Source: Argyresthia goedartella
Lineage: Eukaryota; Arthropoda; Insecta; Lepidoptera; Argyresthiidae
Assembly (NCBI GenBank): GCA_949825045.1
Contig: OX463829.1
Location: forward strand, 21,732,715-21,796,714
Direction of reading: 5' to 3'
DNA: 64,000 nt
Every line of letters begins with the position of its first letter. Within the stretch, counting starts at the first letter, position 1. Position numbers and translations under genes: made by a program. The notes under the pieces were generated by a model, which worked only from the letters and a program-made list of their open reading frames with translations, was not told where the DNA came from and did no database searches. Below, piece after piece: positions 33,100 through 44,464 of this stretch.

Positions 33100-34550
33100 C
33101 CGTTTGACGTCATGCGAATAAATCGAAAAATTCAGGTAAACCAGATAGTACAGTTTATAAAAACATCGAACATCGCAAATGCACATGTGGGTCAGGCCGC
33201 CAATTTTGCCACTTTCTGCACTGTCGAATGTTTGTAACTTATTCCGTAGACAGTTTACACTTTATACCAGCTGGAGAAATGTTATCCTGTAGAGTGGTAT
33301 TTAAGTTAATAAGTTCAGTTAATAGACTTTTTTTAACTTTATGAACAAAGAAACATGACAAATAGTGAGAGGTTTAAAGAACATAAAAGACCTCACATTT
33401 TCATACAAAATAAACCGTGGAAAGTGTACTATTCTCAAACAAACCCTTTGACAAAATGTTTTCTTCATTAGGCTCATTATGTCACGTTTATGGAAAATTA
33501 CGCCAGTTGAGCTATTTAATGCAAAATTGCAGAATTTTTTTGAACTTTTATGTTACTATGTTAAGTTACCAAAATTGTTAAGTACGAACGTGTTAAACAT
33601 ATTGGGGTGATTTATATTATTAAGCTGGCCACAAAATAAAAATACGCTATATTGTTTGTCTGTGGAAGATGTTGAACCTGGCACGCTAGTTGCGGTCAAG
33701 AAAAATAGAAAAGTGCTTTTAGCGGTTTTGAGTGATTTTCCAAGGTTAGAAAACATTTCTTATGTTTGCAAAATTATCAATTTGTATGCGCATGAGTTTA
33801 TTTGAACCGAAAAAGTAAGTTTAGTAACGCTTACGCGGTGGAAACGAAGTTCCTACCATGTTAACGTTTATTAACGTGAAATGACGCATTTAAACACAAG
33901 TTATTTACGAAGTAATTCTATTTTCATTACCTACTGACATGACCAGTAAGTTTTTAGTAATTTTTAAGAGTTTCCTCGTGAGAGCCGTTTTACCATCGAC
34001 CGTTTATTAAACAAGCCGTAAAAGGACTTTTATTCTTGAAATGTAGACAAATTTATAAAAAAGTCATAAATAAAAATATGATATTTATAAACTTTAGTTC
34101 CTTCTTTCGTCAAATGAAGAATCAAAAAACACTTGCCCTATGAACGTTTATTCATGAAAATTACAATCAAAATAGTCATTTCAATTAAATGTTCTAGATA
34201 TGAATGGTAATAGTTACGGGAAAATCATAACCTATTTTCAAAATATTTTTATCCAGGATGTGAAATCACTTATGGCTTAAAATATTGTGTATTATTTTTC
34301 ATCACAAACTTATTTAGTTATTTTACTACGATTTTTATAAAACAACTGAATAATCTGCGCACGACTGGGCTCCCCCCGCTCATACCCGGCTCAAGCCTCT
34401 CAAAGGTAGGACGTGCGACGTGTGCCGCTCTTCCTGCATATTTATTGGATTGGATAAGTCTGTCGTAGGTGAGTATTTAGACTTTCAAATAACTTTATAT
34501 GGATTGAATTAAATATTAGCAGATATCTAAAGAATAATTATTTTTGGCAG
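33100..34550. other. AT-rich stretch, no gene seen
   Basis: No coding domain was found; short frames are without motifs. The right part precedes the Mutator-like fragment and may contain its 5' flank. Confidence 0.4.
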
Positions 34551-35850
34551 ATGCAGCTCCAGAGATCCGAGTAGAAGGAAGAAGAATAGTTGATTTTCAG
34601 TGTTTAATAGACCAACTGATCTAGATATCACGTCACAGCCAAACGTTTGGCTGTCAGTTGGATTACTTAAAAATTATTGAAGAAAAGCGTCAAGAAATCT
34701 CATCCAGATCCATGCTGATGCTGAGCATAGATGAATCTGCCATGGATTTAAATCACTCTGCTGTTTCTGGTATAGTTTTGATGGGTTGCGGTCGGACACA
34801 TTTTAACGAACTAGCCGCTTCCTTGAATATGCCAACCATGAATAAAGCTGTTTATTCTAAATGACATAGCAACTTGTGCTACTGGTGACATATGGCTGCT
34901 GAAATAACGATGAAAGAAGCATCTACGAAAGAAAAGAAGTTTTACAGGAAAACCTATGATACCCGCGGCAGCTGATTGCGCTTGGTCTAAAAAATCGTAT
35001 AGTACAAACTATTTTGTGTTATCTGGGGTACGCGCAATAGTTGGTGTTAACTCCGGCAAGGTACTTTATACAGGAGTAAAGAACAAATACTGCATAATTT
35101 TTGCGCGTGCCAAAAATAAGCAACAAGATCCACCTCAGCATCAATGCAATATAAATCACTGAGATTCCTCAACCAGTATGGAGCAAGCGGCTATAGTGGA
35201 AGGGTTCAAAAAGTCACACAGAACAAAATTTGGTGTACTCCAAATTGATAGCTGACGGTGACGCAAGCACAAATAAAACAATAATAGAGAGCAGACCGTA
35301 CCCTAATGTGACACTTGAGAAAATGTAATCTTCCAACCACTTGTTGCGAAACTACATCGGTAAGACCACGTAATGACACGTCCATTCCATTGCAGAAACG
35401 AAAAATTCCCAACACTGCTTATCGTGTCAATCGATTACGAGTCGCGGTTAAATTAGTAGTCCAATTCAAGAGAGCTCAAAACATTCCAAAGTTAGACCAA
35501 ATAATGAAGCTGAGAAATTATATTTTTAAAACTAGACATTTATTTAGCGGTCACAGTCAGTGTGAAACGTATTACTGTACTGCGGAAAGGAAGCTCGAAC
35601 CCAACAATATGCCGAATTTAAAAACATTTATGGTAAAATGGATGGCCAACGCATCTTATTTAGCCAATCATTCAAGAAACTTACTGCATAATCTTAACAA
35701 CAACCGCGCAGAGCAATCTAATGCCATCGTCGCAAAATATGTAGGAGGTAAACGAATTAATTAGGCTTTAATAGATTCGTACACTCTAAGATGCTATGCG
35801 GCTGTAGTTTCTTTTAACACGGGAAGCCCCATCTACATCTCATTCACAAG
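34551..35850 (+). pseudogene. Mutator-like transposase, decayed
   Basis: Segments in order: APEIRVEGRRIVDFQCLIDQ (about 34553), MDLNHSAVSGIVLMGCG with LAASLNMPTM (to 34864), WSKKSYSTNYFVLSGVRAIV with KNKYCIIFARAKN (about 34988-35120), then CNLPTTCCE, a stretch ending HSRNLLHNLNNNRAEQSNAI and VGGKRIN (to 35764), and TLRCYAAVVSFNTGSP (to about 35835). This is the layout of the Mutator-like transposase domain common as multi-copy proteins in insects. At least five stops or shifts break it. An acceptor-like AG precedes the first segment, so the source gene may have had an intron. It ends abruptly at the piggyBac fragment. Confidence 0.75.
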
Positions 35851-36147
35851 ACTACGAAGTGAATGAATGAATGAATATGAAGGAAGCCTTGGCCTTGGGG
35901 CTAAAGTTGTAATAGTTTTATCCAAGACCATCCGAGTGAAACCATCAATTGTCGCATTCGACAACTTTTTCACTTCACTGGAACTGCTATGTTTACTATG
36001 TGTTAAACATGGAGTCTTTAGCCTTGGCACCATAAGACCAAATCGCCTCAGAGGATGCCAGGATATACTACCAAAGGACAAAAATCTGGCAAAACAAGGA
36101 AGAGATGCAAGCAAACAATTCGTTTGTAATAAAAACCAGTTGGCAGT

Positions 36148-36800
36148 TTTTTTTTTTTTTTACTGTAGATATTTACATATACTTAGCAAACGTCATTTTT
36201 TGCCTCTTCTCTACATTGGACCACTGAGGGAGAGAAAGGGCGTAGAAACTCCCACAGATTGATTTTTAGATCTCTTTTAAAAATTGGTTGTGCTTAACTA
36301 ATACAAATATGAAAAATTTAATTGTTATGATTGATAAGCAGGAATAAATAATTACAAAACTATTAACAGCAAGGTCTGTGTTGAGCCAGATCAACCCCAT
36401 ACAGTCCTGTCATTTAAGTAATCTTGAACATGGTAATATCCCTTTTTCGACAAAGTCGCTTTAACATGCTTTTTAAATTGCTCAAATGGCAATTTCAAAA
36501 TCTCCAGAGGTATCCTATTGTAGTAGAGAATGCACTGACCCTTGAAAGAATTGCTAACCTTCGCGAGTCTAAAAAGGGGCGCACATAGTCTGTGATTATT
36601 TCTTAGGTTAACATTACAGCTATCGCTAAGTTTGGAAAATGTTGTAAGGTTCTTGCGTACATACATTATATTTTCGAAAATAAATTGACTAGCTACTGTT
36701 AGTATGTCAATTTCTTTAAAAAGCTCTCTTAAGGAGTCTGTTCGTTTTAAATTATAAATTGCTTGAATAGCTCTTTTCTGTGCTTTGTCTGATGTTCCTA
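36148..36800 (-). mobile_element. 5'-truncated LINE with poly(A) tail, inserted in piggyBac
   Basis: The insert starts with a T-run on the + strand (the poly(A) tail of a minus-strand element). It is flanked by GCAGT at 36143-36147 and 36801-36805. Its minus-strand frame (36391-36666) reads SDSCNVNLRNNHRLCAPLFR, FKGQCILYYNRIPLEI and FEQFKKHVKATL, the last part of a Jockey/CR1-type ORF2. Only 653 bp arrived. Confidence 0.85.
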
Positions 36801-37365
36801 GCAGTGGTCAAATGGGATGACAACAAAGTAGTTGATTTGGCTAACTCTTTTGTGGATTCGTATCCAATGGAGACTGTAAAAAGGTATAAAAGAAGATCGA
36901 CGTAAACTACCCCCAGATCGTCAAGAAGCACAATTCGCTATTGGGTGGTGTTGATTGATCGGACATGCTTGTCTCTCTCTACCGAACTGAGTACAAAACA
37001 AAGCGCTGGTATATGGCACTTTTTTCTCAAATGATAGAAATTTGTGTCAACAATCGGTTGTTGCTTTACAGGAGAGATTTTAACAACTGCCAACGAAAAC
37101 CAAGAGGATTGGTGTGCATGAAGCTTAAAAAGTTTCGGCAGCAAATATGTGTGGAGCTTTTACGGAAAAATCGGTCTGTTGCTATTGAGAGATCAGCTGA
37201 TGAGACGCCCGTTGTTTAATATTTATGCTTCGGAACGCACCGGTTTTTTGTTGCGCGGATCGACCGCGAGTAATCGGGACATCACTAGCGAAAACGGAAC
37301 CGCAGCTGTCACTCGTACCAACGAGATGAAAAATTAGAGGTTATCTTTCTTGTCGGGAGAAAAAA

Positions 37366-37783
37366 CATGTCTGCTCAGGCGTCGGGCCATTGATTGTATT
37401 TCGGTGTAACAGTTGTCTAATACAGGTGTCGAGCCTGGTCGGAGTGTTGATCATCAACATCGTCGGGAAATAAGTAGATTCGCGTCAGCGGTTGAGTGAT
37501 CCGTGTTGTGATTGGACATCGTCGTATCGGACGGCGACTCCTCGTGTCGGCGGGCAGCACGCTGGCGACAGCGTCGGGCAGCGAATAGTGAGATTCAGTC
37601 CCTATCCTACCCAAACTTGTGCTCCTATCCCGTATTCCTGCCTCGAATCGAGCTTTCGATTTCCGGTCTACGACGACAAGGTAAAGTAACAATCAAGATT
37701 TTCTCTCCCGTGCTGGCAAAAACCCAGCCCCTCAAGATTCCACGCCGTTCGGTTGAGGCGTGGAATTAAACACCCGTTGTAAA
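37366..37783. mobile_element. Unclassified 418-bp insert in piggyBac
   Basis: GAGAAAAAA (9 bp) lies at 37357-37365 and 37784-37792. The insert is GC-richer than its surroundings and ends with a hairpin (ATTCCACGCC/GGCGTGGAAT, 37737-37766). The A-rich target resembles a LINE endonuclease site, so a SINE or truncated retroelement is likely. No RNA polymerase III boxes or coding blocks were recognised. Confidence 0.6.
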
Positions 37784-37989
37784 GAGAAAAAAGCCAGTTG
37801 GTCCGACACCCAGTGACGCTATCAGGCTTGATGGAATCGGCCATCTACCTGCGCTCACTATAAAGGGCAAGTGCAAACAATGTAAGGACGGATTCACCAA
37901 CATATGGTGTTAAAAATGCCAACAAAGGCTGTGTTTCCTTCAAAAGCGAAACTGTCATATTAATTATCACACTGCTCGCAATGAAAGGT

Positions 37990-38910
37990 TTTTATTGTCA
38001 TTTTAATTACTTATTGTTTTTCGAATAAAATATTAAACAACACTTCTGGTTTGTTTTTAACACTACCCTCTTCGTTTGCAATGTTAATAATTAGCAACAT
38101 AGTTTCAGGCTACTTGTCTTGTGAGAGCTAGGCAATGTTGACTATGGTTAACGTATTTTTCTCGAAAAACTGAAAAGTCACAATTTTTTTATTTATTTTT
38201 CTGATACTGATTTTTAGGTCCTAATGATACCAAATCTATCGAAAAAGTTATGAATTTCCAGAAAAAAATGTCTGCGAAATACAGGGTTAAATGTAATTGT
38301 AGCTTAATAAGATATTATTTAATTGGCATAACTCTAAAGTGCGTCAATTAATTGACATGTAACATACTGTTATAAATAAATGATGATTATGATGATTAAT
38401 GGGACTTTTGGGACAACATTATGATATAAATAATAGCCACTTCTACCATGGGCTAACTGGGACGGGATCGCCTCAGTTGTCCCATAGTGGGACAACTCAA
38501 TGGGACTAATGGGACAGACGGCATAAAACCTTATTCGCTAGTGGCCCATCTCCAGTCACATCCTCACGGGTTTTGTCTACCCCCGGCATCGGACCCATTT
38601 CAAAGGCCAGTTAGTGACGGAATTTAGCAGTTTTCCGAGCAACACGGGAGTAGCCCAGCATTTTTAGGGCTAATATCTTGGTTACCAATTAGTGTCAGGT
38701 ACCTATACTAATAACATACACAGGTGCTCATTCCATAGAAATTAGAATCAGTAAACCTTCGTAATCCAGATATGGCGCTGGGAGTAACGATTGTAATTTA
38801 AACGCTCTGGCTTTAATCAACATACTCCTAGATGTCGCTAGGCGGCAATCTTAGAATGTAGAAATAAAAATGTTACAGAACTGCAACTAGGTTGGTTTTT
38901 GGAAAAGCCT
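37990..38910. other. Intergenic stretch, no gene seen
   Basis: AT-rich. Around 38400-38520 the word TGGGAC/GTCCCA recurs at least eight times, in both orientations. No coding domain was found. Confidence 0.4.
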
Positions 38911-39312
38911 TTTTTTAGGGTTCCGTACCCGAAGGGTTCCAAACGGGACCCTATTACTAAGACTTCGCTGTCCGTCCGTCCGTCCGTCCGTCCGTCTGTC
39001 ACCAGGCTGTATCTCAAGAACCTAGCTAGCTAGAGAGTTGAAATTTTCACAGATTATGTATTTCTGTTGCCGCTATAACAACAAATACTAAAAAACAGGA
39101 TAAAAGAAATATTTAAGGGGGCTCCCATACAACAATTCTTTCAATACCACATACAAACTTATGGATGCACCTGGTTACGTACATGGAGTGTGAAAGTAAC
39201 CGCACCAATAACTTTGTAAACAATATTTTGCTGTGTAAAATCCAAACTATTCACTCCACACCATCGCTTCCATTGAACGGTGGTACGGAACCCTTCGTGC
39301 GTGATTTAGACT
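38911..39312 (+). repeat. Copy of dispersed repeat family R1, long-internal variant
   Basis: It starts TTTTTTAGGGTTCCGTACCC, has five GTCC units, the GGATGCACCTGGTTACGTAC segment and GGTACGGAACCCTTCGTGCG. It stops at GATTTAGACT before the usual CGCACTTGACCGG end, so the 3' end is trimmed. Confidence 0.85.
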
Positions 39313-39424
39313 TTTTTATCTTTATGATCTATTAAATGTAAAAAAAGTGACGATGAAAAATCGGTTATTCTTTTGAAATTTCATCTCCTAGCGCCATTTT
39401 GTGGTATTTGCAAGATTGCAATAG

Positions 39425-39467
39425 CTTTAGTTCGAGGCCTGCAAGCGATGCAGGCCTCGAACTAAAG
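39425..39467. repeat. Perfect hairpin, 19-bp arms, 5-base loop
   Basis: CTTTAGTTCGAGGCCTGCA (39425-39443) and its exact reverse complement (39449-39467) flank AGCGA. The stem is GC-rich in an AT-rich flank. Confidence 0.95.
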
Positions 39468-39952
39468 ATGCTTTCATCATGATTACGCCAACAGAGTACA
39501 ATATTAGTCTTGATATAGAGGCATCAGCCTGCCTTTACGGCCAGCGCCTCTGGCGGCGAGTGAAAGAACCAAATCTAACAAAAACATACCTATAGCTATA
39601 CCATAGACTAGCTATACATAGCTGTAGCAGTGTAATGTAAGTAGGAAACCTACAACCATCAATCTTCAAATTGAGTTTATATTGATGACCACTTAAGATT
39701 ATTTGTGTGGACATCATACAAACTTAATTTGGAGAGAGATGATTGTAGGCTTCGTTTATTTTCATTAATTTTTAGTGAACTAAAATAAAAAAATGAGGTG
39801 ACAATTCAATAACTTTTAATTTATGAGTATCACATTTTATATCATTAAAATCAACATATATTGCAATTATAGTTATATAATAATTATACTGGTGTATGCA
39901 CTGTTGGGATGGCATTCCGAAAAAGAGTGTTTTTGACATACTCTTCGTCTTT

Positions 39953-40066
39953 TTAATACCAGTTTCTCTTTAAGTCTATGTTAAAGGTCCATGCCATGAC
40001 CAGGAACCTGTCAGGATCCTTAGCAGGATTGGGGAATGTATGCAGTGGTATATATATGGTCTTCAC
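39953..40066 (-). CDS. Candidate terminal coding exon, gene unknown
   Basis: On the minus strand a strong acceptor (TTTTTTTCGATTTACAG) precedes an open frame of 37 codons to TAA (39953-39955): VKTIYIPLHTFPNPAKDPDR, then FLVMAWTFNIDLKRNWY. The end of the frame looks like structured protein rather than random DNA. I found no upstream exon between 40.07 and 41.4 kb, and I do not recognise the family. It could also be a piece of a retroelement or a pseudogene. Confidence 0.3.
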   Translation of the reverse strand: MKTIYIPLHTFPNPAKDPDRFLVMAWTFNIDLKRNWY

Positions 40067-40069
40067 CTG

Positions 40070-41410
40070 TAAATCGAAAAAAGTACATATAATCATGGAG
40101 GAATAAAACTAGAGGACTGACAACGTCTTATAAAAAAACGTACCCTGCTAGAAAGCTAAAATCCTGTATTATTTCTAATTGTCGCTGTACCATGCGACAA
40201 TTAGATATGCCATAATTCATAGTAATATCGACGAAAAATCAGAGATGGCGTTAGCGAAAGCCTTGTTTCTTCTTAGGAAATTAACGCTTATACCGCCATC
40301 TTTCCTAAATTAAGCGCGCCACCACGATACTACCTATACTAGAAAGAACTTTTGAACTAGTAGCTCTATCTAGCAATATACATTTAAACTAAAAATCGAA
40401 TAACGCTTCAAAGTACTACAGTTGTCTGTCTTCTAGTTTATTCGTCCATGATATAAAAGATAATTACTGCTTCAAATTAGTTTTTCAAGACAAGGAAGGT
40501 TTGTTTGGCACAAAGGGAGAGGTTTTCATTTTGTTGGAGCTCTAAGTGAACAGAACAGAAAGGCCCTTCTAATAGTACGAGTACGACACATATTTACGAT
40601 AGCCTAAGGAACTAGTATCATAGTGAGTCTAATCGGTTGGAGTGTAGCTAAGGGGTTCCGCCCTCTTATCGACACTGACCAAATATCTGTACTTATACTA
40701 CTTGTGGTTACAAGACCACGCTTGACAATAAAGTATCACTTACTAGTTGTATTGCAGTTAGGAACACACCATCGTTTCTCATTAATCATTCTTGAGGCTT
40801 GATTCCAAAAATGAGCGGGTCAGGTCGAAATTCCGAGCAAAGGGTCAGTGTTTGATGCAGTTGATGATATCCAAAATCCAGGTCCAGGGGTGCATGGGTT
40901 GTTGATGTAATAACAAATAACAAAATCACAGAGAAGCACAATCAATCAAAGTGACATGACAACCGAAGTTTCGTTACAGTTGAACTTAAGAGTATGCTAC
41001 GGATAAATATTTTATTTAAAAATATTAACAATCACCAGACTGCAGACAAACAAGTTTTTTTTATTAATTCCAGCTATATTTCAGCTGAAATATTTTGGTA
41101 AACATCTCATATGTTCTGTATAAAAAATATTTTTACTTATAAATATGCGTAGAGCGGATTGTAATCACAACCTCTTTTTATTATTTTGCGGCTCTGGATA
41201 CTTTTCTTTCAGCCTGACTCACGACCTCTAGGGAGGAATGAAAGAACTTATTCTAAAAGCAGAATTTGTATGGAGGTGTTTCAACTGAGTGAATGCACCC
41301 TGTAATATATTTTTTTGTGTTTGCATTTTTTCTGATGATATAAACTTTACCGAGGGGATGTTATATCTATGCATGCAAAATCACCAAAGCACTTTAATAG
41401 TGTGCACTAA
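40070..41410. other. Intergenic stretch, no gene seen
   Basis: AT-rich DNA between the candidate exon and the 3' end of Tim9. No frame with recognisable motifs. Confidence 0.4.
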
Positions 41411-41411
41411 C

Positions 41412-41417
41412 TTTATT
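41412..41417 (-). terminator. Polyadenylation signal of Tim9
   Basis: AATAAA on the minus strand, about 63 bases after the Tim9 stop codon. Confidence 0.7.
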
Positions 41418-41479
41418 GACAACAATACACTAATCAACAAAATAAAATAAATACATCTGGTATTTGTTACTAACTACTA

Positions 41480-43972
41480 TTAACTAGGGTTGCCTGACTT
41501 TTGTGCTAGGGCGAGCATATTCTCGTTGGCAATCATCTGGAATTCATGGAATCGTTGGGAGACCCGCTGGTTAGTCCGGAGGTATTTCTCCATGCAATTT
41601 GATATGCATTTGTCCTGAAATCAGAGAAAGTTTATAAAATTTTAATGAATTTAAGGCTGGGCGTCTATATAAGCAATTTCTAAATTCCATCCAATCAATC
41701 CTTAAATTTTGATTGGGTAGACCATGCCATGGAAACGGGACTTTTTGAAGCCAGATCACTTTTCACATTACTTAAGTGGGACGCCTTAGGGTGAGGCGCA
41801 TTGAGTTCAGAGCCAAGCTTAGGTAGATAAAAAAGTACAAAATATAGGCCGTTACCACAAAAAAATAAACTACTGTTCAACACTTGTTTAAAAACAAAAG
41901 TGTATGGGATTTGACGTTTGTTTTGAGGTTAAATGCTGTTATATATTTTTTGTGGTAACACGAATATTGTTTTGTACCTATGTTTGAATTGGTCAAAAGT
42001 CTACTTCTTTATTTTTTTTTGTGTTGTGGTAAGCCTGCAGATACAAAGCGGTCTGTTAGAGAAGGATTGTATCCAAATACTTTAAAGGATTATTCTACCT
42101 ATCTCTTTCTTGCTTCAAAGCACTTTCTCTTCCTATCTTAGTTTTTTTATTTGTTAAGTCTAGAGCTCCGTGGTCTAATGGGTTTCACGCTTGCTTTTCA
42201 GCCAGGAGATGCAGGTTCGGTTCCTGACCATGTACCAATGAGATAATTAATTTATCTTAATAAGGAGATGGGCGGGACACTGCGCTAGACAGGAAGACAG
42301 ATGGTGGACTAAAGCAGTCACAGACTGGTGGCCACGGAGAGGGACAAGGCCAGTGGGCAGACCACCAGCTCGATGGTCCGTTGATATCTTCAAGCATCAA
42401 GTTGTCTGGATCACACTGGGTGCGATTGGCGCTTTAGAGAAGAGGCCTACGCCCAGCAGTGGGTCGATGTGGGCTGAATATGATTATGAGGATATGATGA
42501 AGTACATTTTACAGATATTCTAACGTGATGGAAAACATAGTGAGGAAAACTTCATTATTTCGTAGCTGTGGCGATGGGCTAGCATCCTGTACCACAAAAT
42601 GCAGTATTGAATAACTGCCTCAGTGGGCACAATTGTGCGTCTGCCACCCCGCATGGGAAAAGGTGTGGGGCTATGTTATGTTATGTTGTTAAGTCTTGAT
42701 AGTTTACTATTAATGAATCTTTAAATTTTCAAATGACTGTTTGTATTGACTGTACATGACTACCTCTAATTTTCACTGCCTAGGGAGTAGACCACAAAAA
42801 AAAATGATTTAATCTAAAGGGGTCAACTCGCCCCAGTTTATTTCGGTGGATATGACCATTGGTTCAAGAAACCATACAAAATATGGTGTCAGCAAATGAA
42901 ACTGATCAATCTATCAAAAGGAGCTTATTGGGAATTCTCGAAACAGGCTAGAGGGGTTACCACAAACTTTTTCCGATTCAAATTAGGTTCAAAACAAGAA
43001 CATCACCATGGCAACCATTTCCATTCCAATTCACCATAATGGGCTTTATTTACCTAATAACACCAAGACTTATTTTAAGGCGATCACAGTAACTTTTTCA
43101 AATCAAATTAGGTTCCTAATCTGAATCAGCATAAGACGTTGTGGTAACCCTCCTGGGCCCTGATTCTCGCACAATATCATCGCTCTATAAAATTGCGGAT
43201 ATATAGTGATTCCCATACAAAATCACTTGATAAGTGGTGTTGATATCCAAACATTTCAAATGAGCTAGAATCACTTATTTGATCTAACTTTACTGTGTAA
43301 ATACAAAGACTGCCAAAGACAAATCATGCAACTGACCACCAGCTGAACTGGTTGATGGTGGTGAGCTATTCTGCTTCAGATTTCACCCTGTCATTTAGTG
43401 GACTAGTTAGTTCGTTCTGATGCCTTTAGAATTAGGTAAACCACCTCCTATTAATTACCTGACTCGAAGTTTCTTGGAGCCTGAGGCTGCTTGAAGGGGC
43501 TAGCGGCGCATGGGAACAGGAGATGGATACATGGGCGATGGTGGCTTCGCTCAGGCGCCAATAAACCTTTCGATATCTGGATCTTTCTATCTAGTACCTG
43601 CCTATCTACTTATGCAATGAAACACCATACTAACCTCTGAGGATTTGATAGTTCTAGATGTGAAGTCATGCACGCAGTCAGCGAAACAGAGCTCCGATAG
43701 CTTGTTATATTGTACGAGGAAGTCCTTGAACTGAATTAAAAAGACAACGAAAATCGCTCAATATCTTGAGGAGAGGAAAACAAAACACAAATTCGTATTT
43801 TCGAATGCTTTTATACAGCTCTAATAGGACTTCGTTATAACAGATACATTATAAAGATCAAAATAATAAGCTGGAAACCATAATTTTAAGTCATAAACAG
43901 GAAGAAAAATCTGTTTTGTCTGCATACCGTTTTGATTTGATCAGCTTCAGTCATTTCTCCCTGGGCCGCCAT
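41480..43972 (-). CDS. Tim9: Mitochondrial import chaperone subunit Tim9
   Basis: Tim9 pairs with Tim10 in the mitochondrial intermembrane space as a hexameric chaperone that carries hydrophobic carrier proteins to the TIM22 translocase. Exons on the minus strand are 43972-43928, 43730-43635 and 41614-41480; all joins are phase 0 and GT/AG, giving 91 residues, the usual size. The N terminus is MAAQGEMTEADQIKT. Exon 2 gives FKDFLVQYNKLSELCFADC and exon 3 starts DKCISNCMEKYLRTNQRVSQ, so both halves of the twin CX3C motif (CFADC and CISNC) are intact. The C terminus is ALAQKSGNPS. These cysteines form the two disulfides of small TIMs (family knowledge). Intron 2 (2 kb) holds a tRNA-like SINE head and an RTE fragment. 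The start is the first ATG, in a GCGACATGG context. Confidence 0.95.
42165..42235 (+). mobile_element. tRNA-like SINE head in Tim9 intron 2
   Basis: CTCCGTGGTCTAATGGGTTT (A-box region) and GCAGGTTCGGTTCCTGACC (B-box region) stand about 40 bases apart, as in tRNA-derived SINEs. The acceptor stem does not close, so it is not a tRNA gene. Unrelated RTE sequence follows. Confidence 0.6.
42255..42490 (+). pseudogene. RTE-type LINE, last part of reverse transcriptase
   Basis: The + strand reads DRWWTKAVTDWWPRRGTRPV with GRPPARWSVDIF, then KRPTPSSGSMWAEYD. This is the familiar end of RTE-clade ORF2 (W-R-GR---RW-DDI followed by the terminal W). It is very short, has small internal frame changes and lies antisense to Tim9 in its intron. 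Confidence 0.75.
42535..42690. repeat. Dispersed repeat shared with 29.3 kb and 62.9 kb
   Basis: GCGATGGGCTAGCATCCTGT, TTGAATAACTGCCTCAGTGG and CCACCCCGCATGGGAAAAGG recur in altered form near 29300-29390. The first block also recurs near 62905. Confidence 0.5.
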
Positions 43973-44464
43973 GTCGCAAGCTTAAAAACTTTTTCAAATA
44001 TCAGTAGTGAGAAAGAGAGATAATGGCAATTAATTCCAAGTAAGATCTAGTTCTCAGTTAATCAAAAACGAGAATCAAAAGCAAACTTTTATTTCCAGCT
44101 ACTCTCTCCATCCACAAATTCACTCACTATCACAGAAAATTTGAGGTTATATTTATAAGTTAGGGCTGCCTGTAAACAAAATGCAAAACGGCCAAGGGCG
44201 AGCCTGCAATAGTAATAAACCTTGTAACGTGTTCTGTAACACAACATGTTCGTAAGAGTCATTTCTCATTTGTATTGTCAATCACGCGCCTAGTTATCGT
44301 AGTTTATCTTTACTAAGAAAGAAATAAAAGGTATGCTTGGTACACAAGACTATTCGGCTAGCCCCGAAGAGGGGTTTTCTGACAACGTTAGACTTTAATA
44401 GGGGAACCAGACCTTATGAAACACTGTAGACTGATACCTCTGTTCAAGTTGGTAGACAAGGCTA
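43973..44464. other. Upstream region of Tim9
   Basis: It holds the presumed promoter and 5' UTR of Tim9 (no TATA box in the first 150 bases). No other gene was seen. Confidence 0.4.

Larger units (their letters stand above)
35865..37980 (+). pseudogene. piggyBac transposase, 5'-truncated and split by two insertions
   Basis: Piece 1 (35865-36147) has EGSLGLGAKVVIVLSKTI and FDNFFTSLEL (catalytic Asp of DNFF). Piece 2 (36801-37365) has VVKWDDNKVVDLANSF, GGVD (third catalytic Asp, with an adjacent TGA), KTKRWYMALFSQMI and RSVAIERSADETPVV. Piece 3 (37784-37980) has AIRLDGIGHLPALTIKGKC, CKQCKDGFTNIWC and KCQQRLCF, the C-terminal cysteine-rich zinc-binding domain. The pieces continue in the order of the family. 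The gaps are a LINE (36148-36800) and a 418-bp insert (37366-37783). The N-terminal half is missing; it abuts the Mutator-like fragment. Confidence 0.85.

Noticed and set aside
37366..37783. Solo LTR
   Set aside because: The ends do not read TG...CA at the target-duplication borders, and a 9-bp duplication is too long for most LTR integrases.
42165..42235. Possible tRNA gene in Tim9 intron 2
   Set aside because: A- and B-box-like words are present, but the acceptor and anticodon arms do not pair and the sequence continues as repeat DNA, so it is a SINE head.
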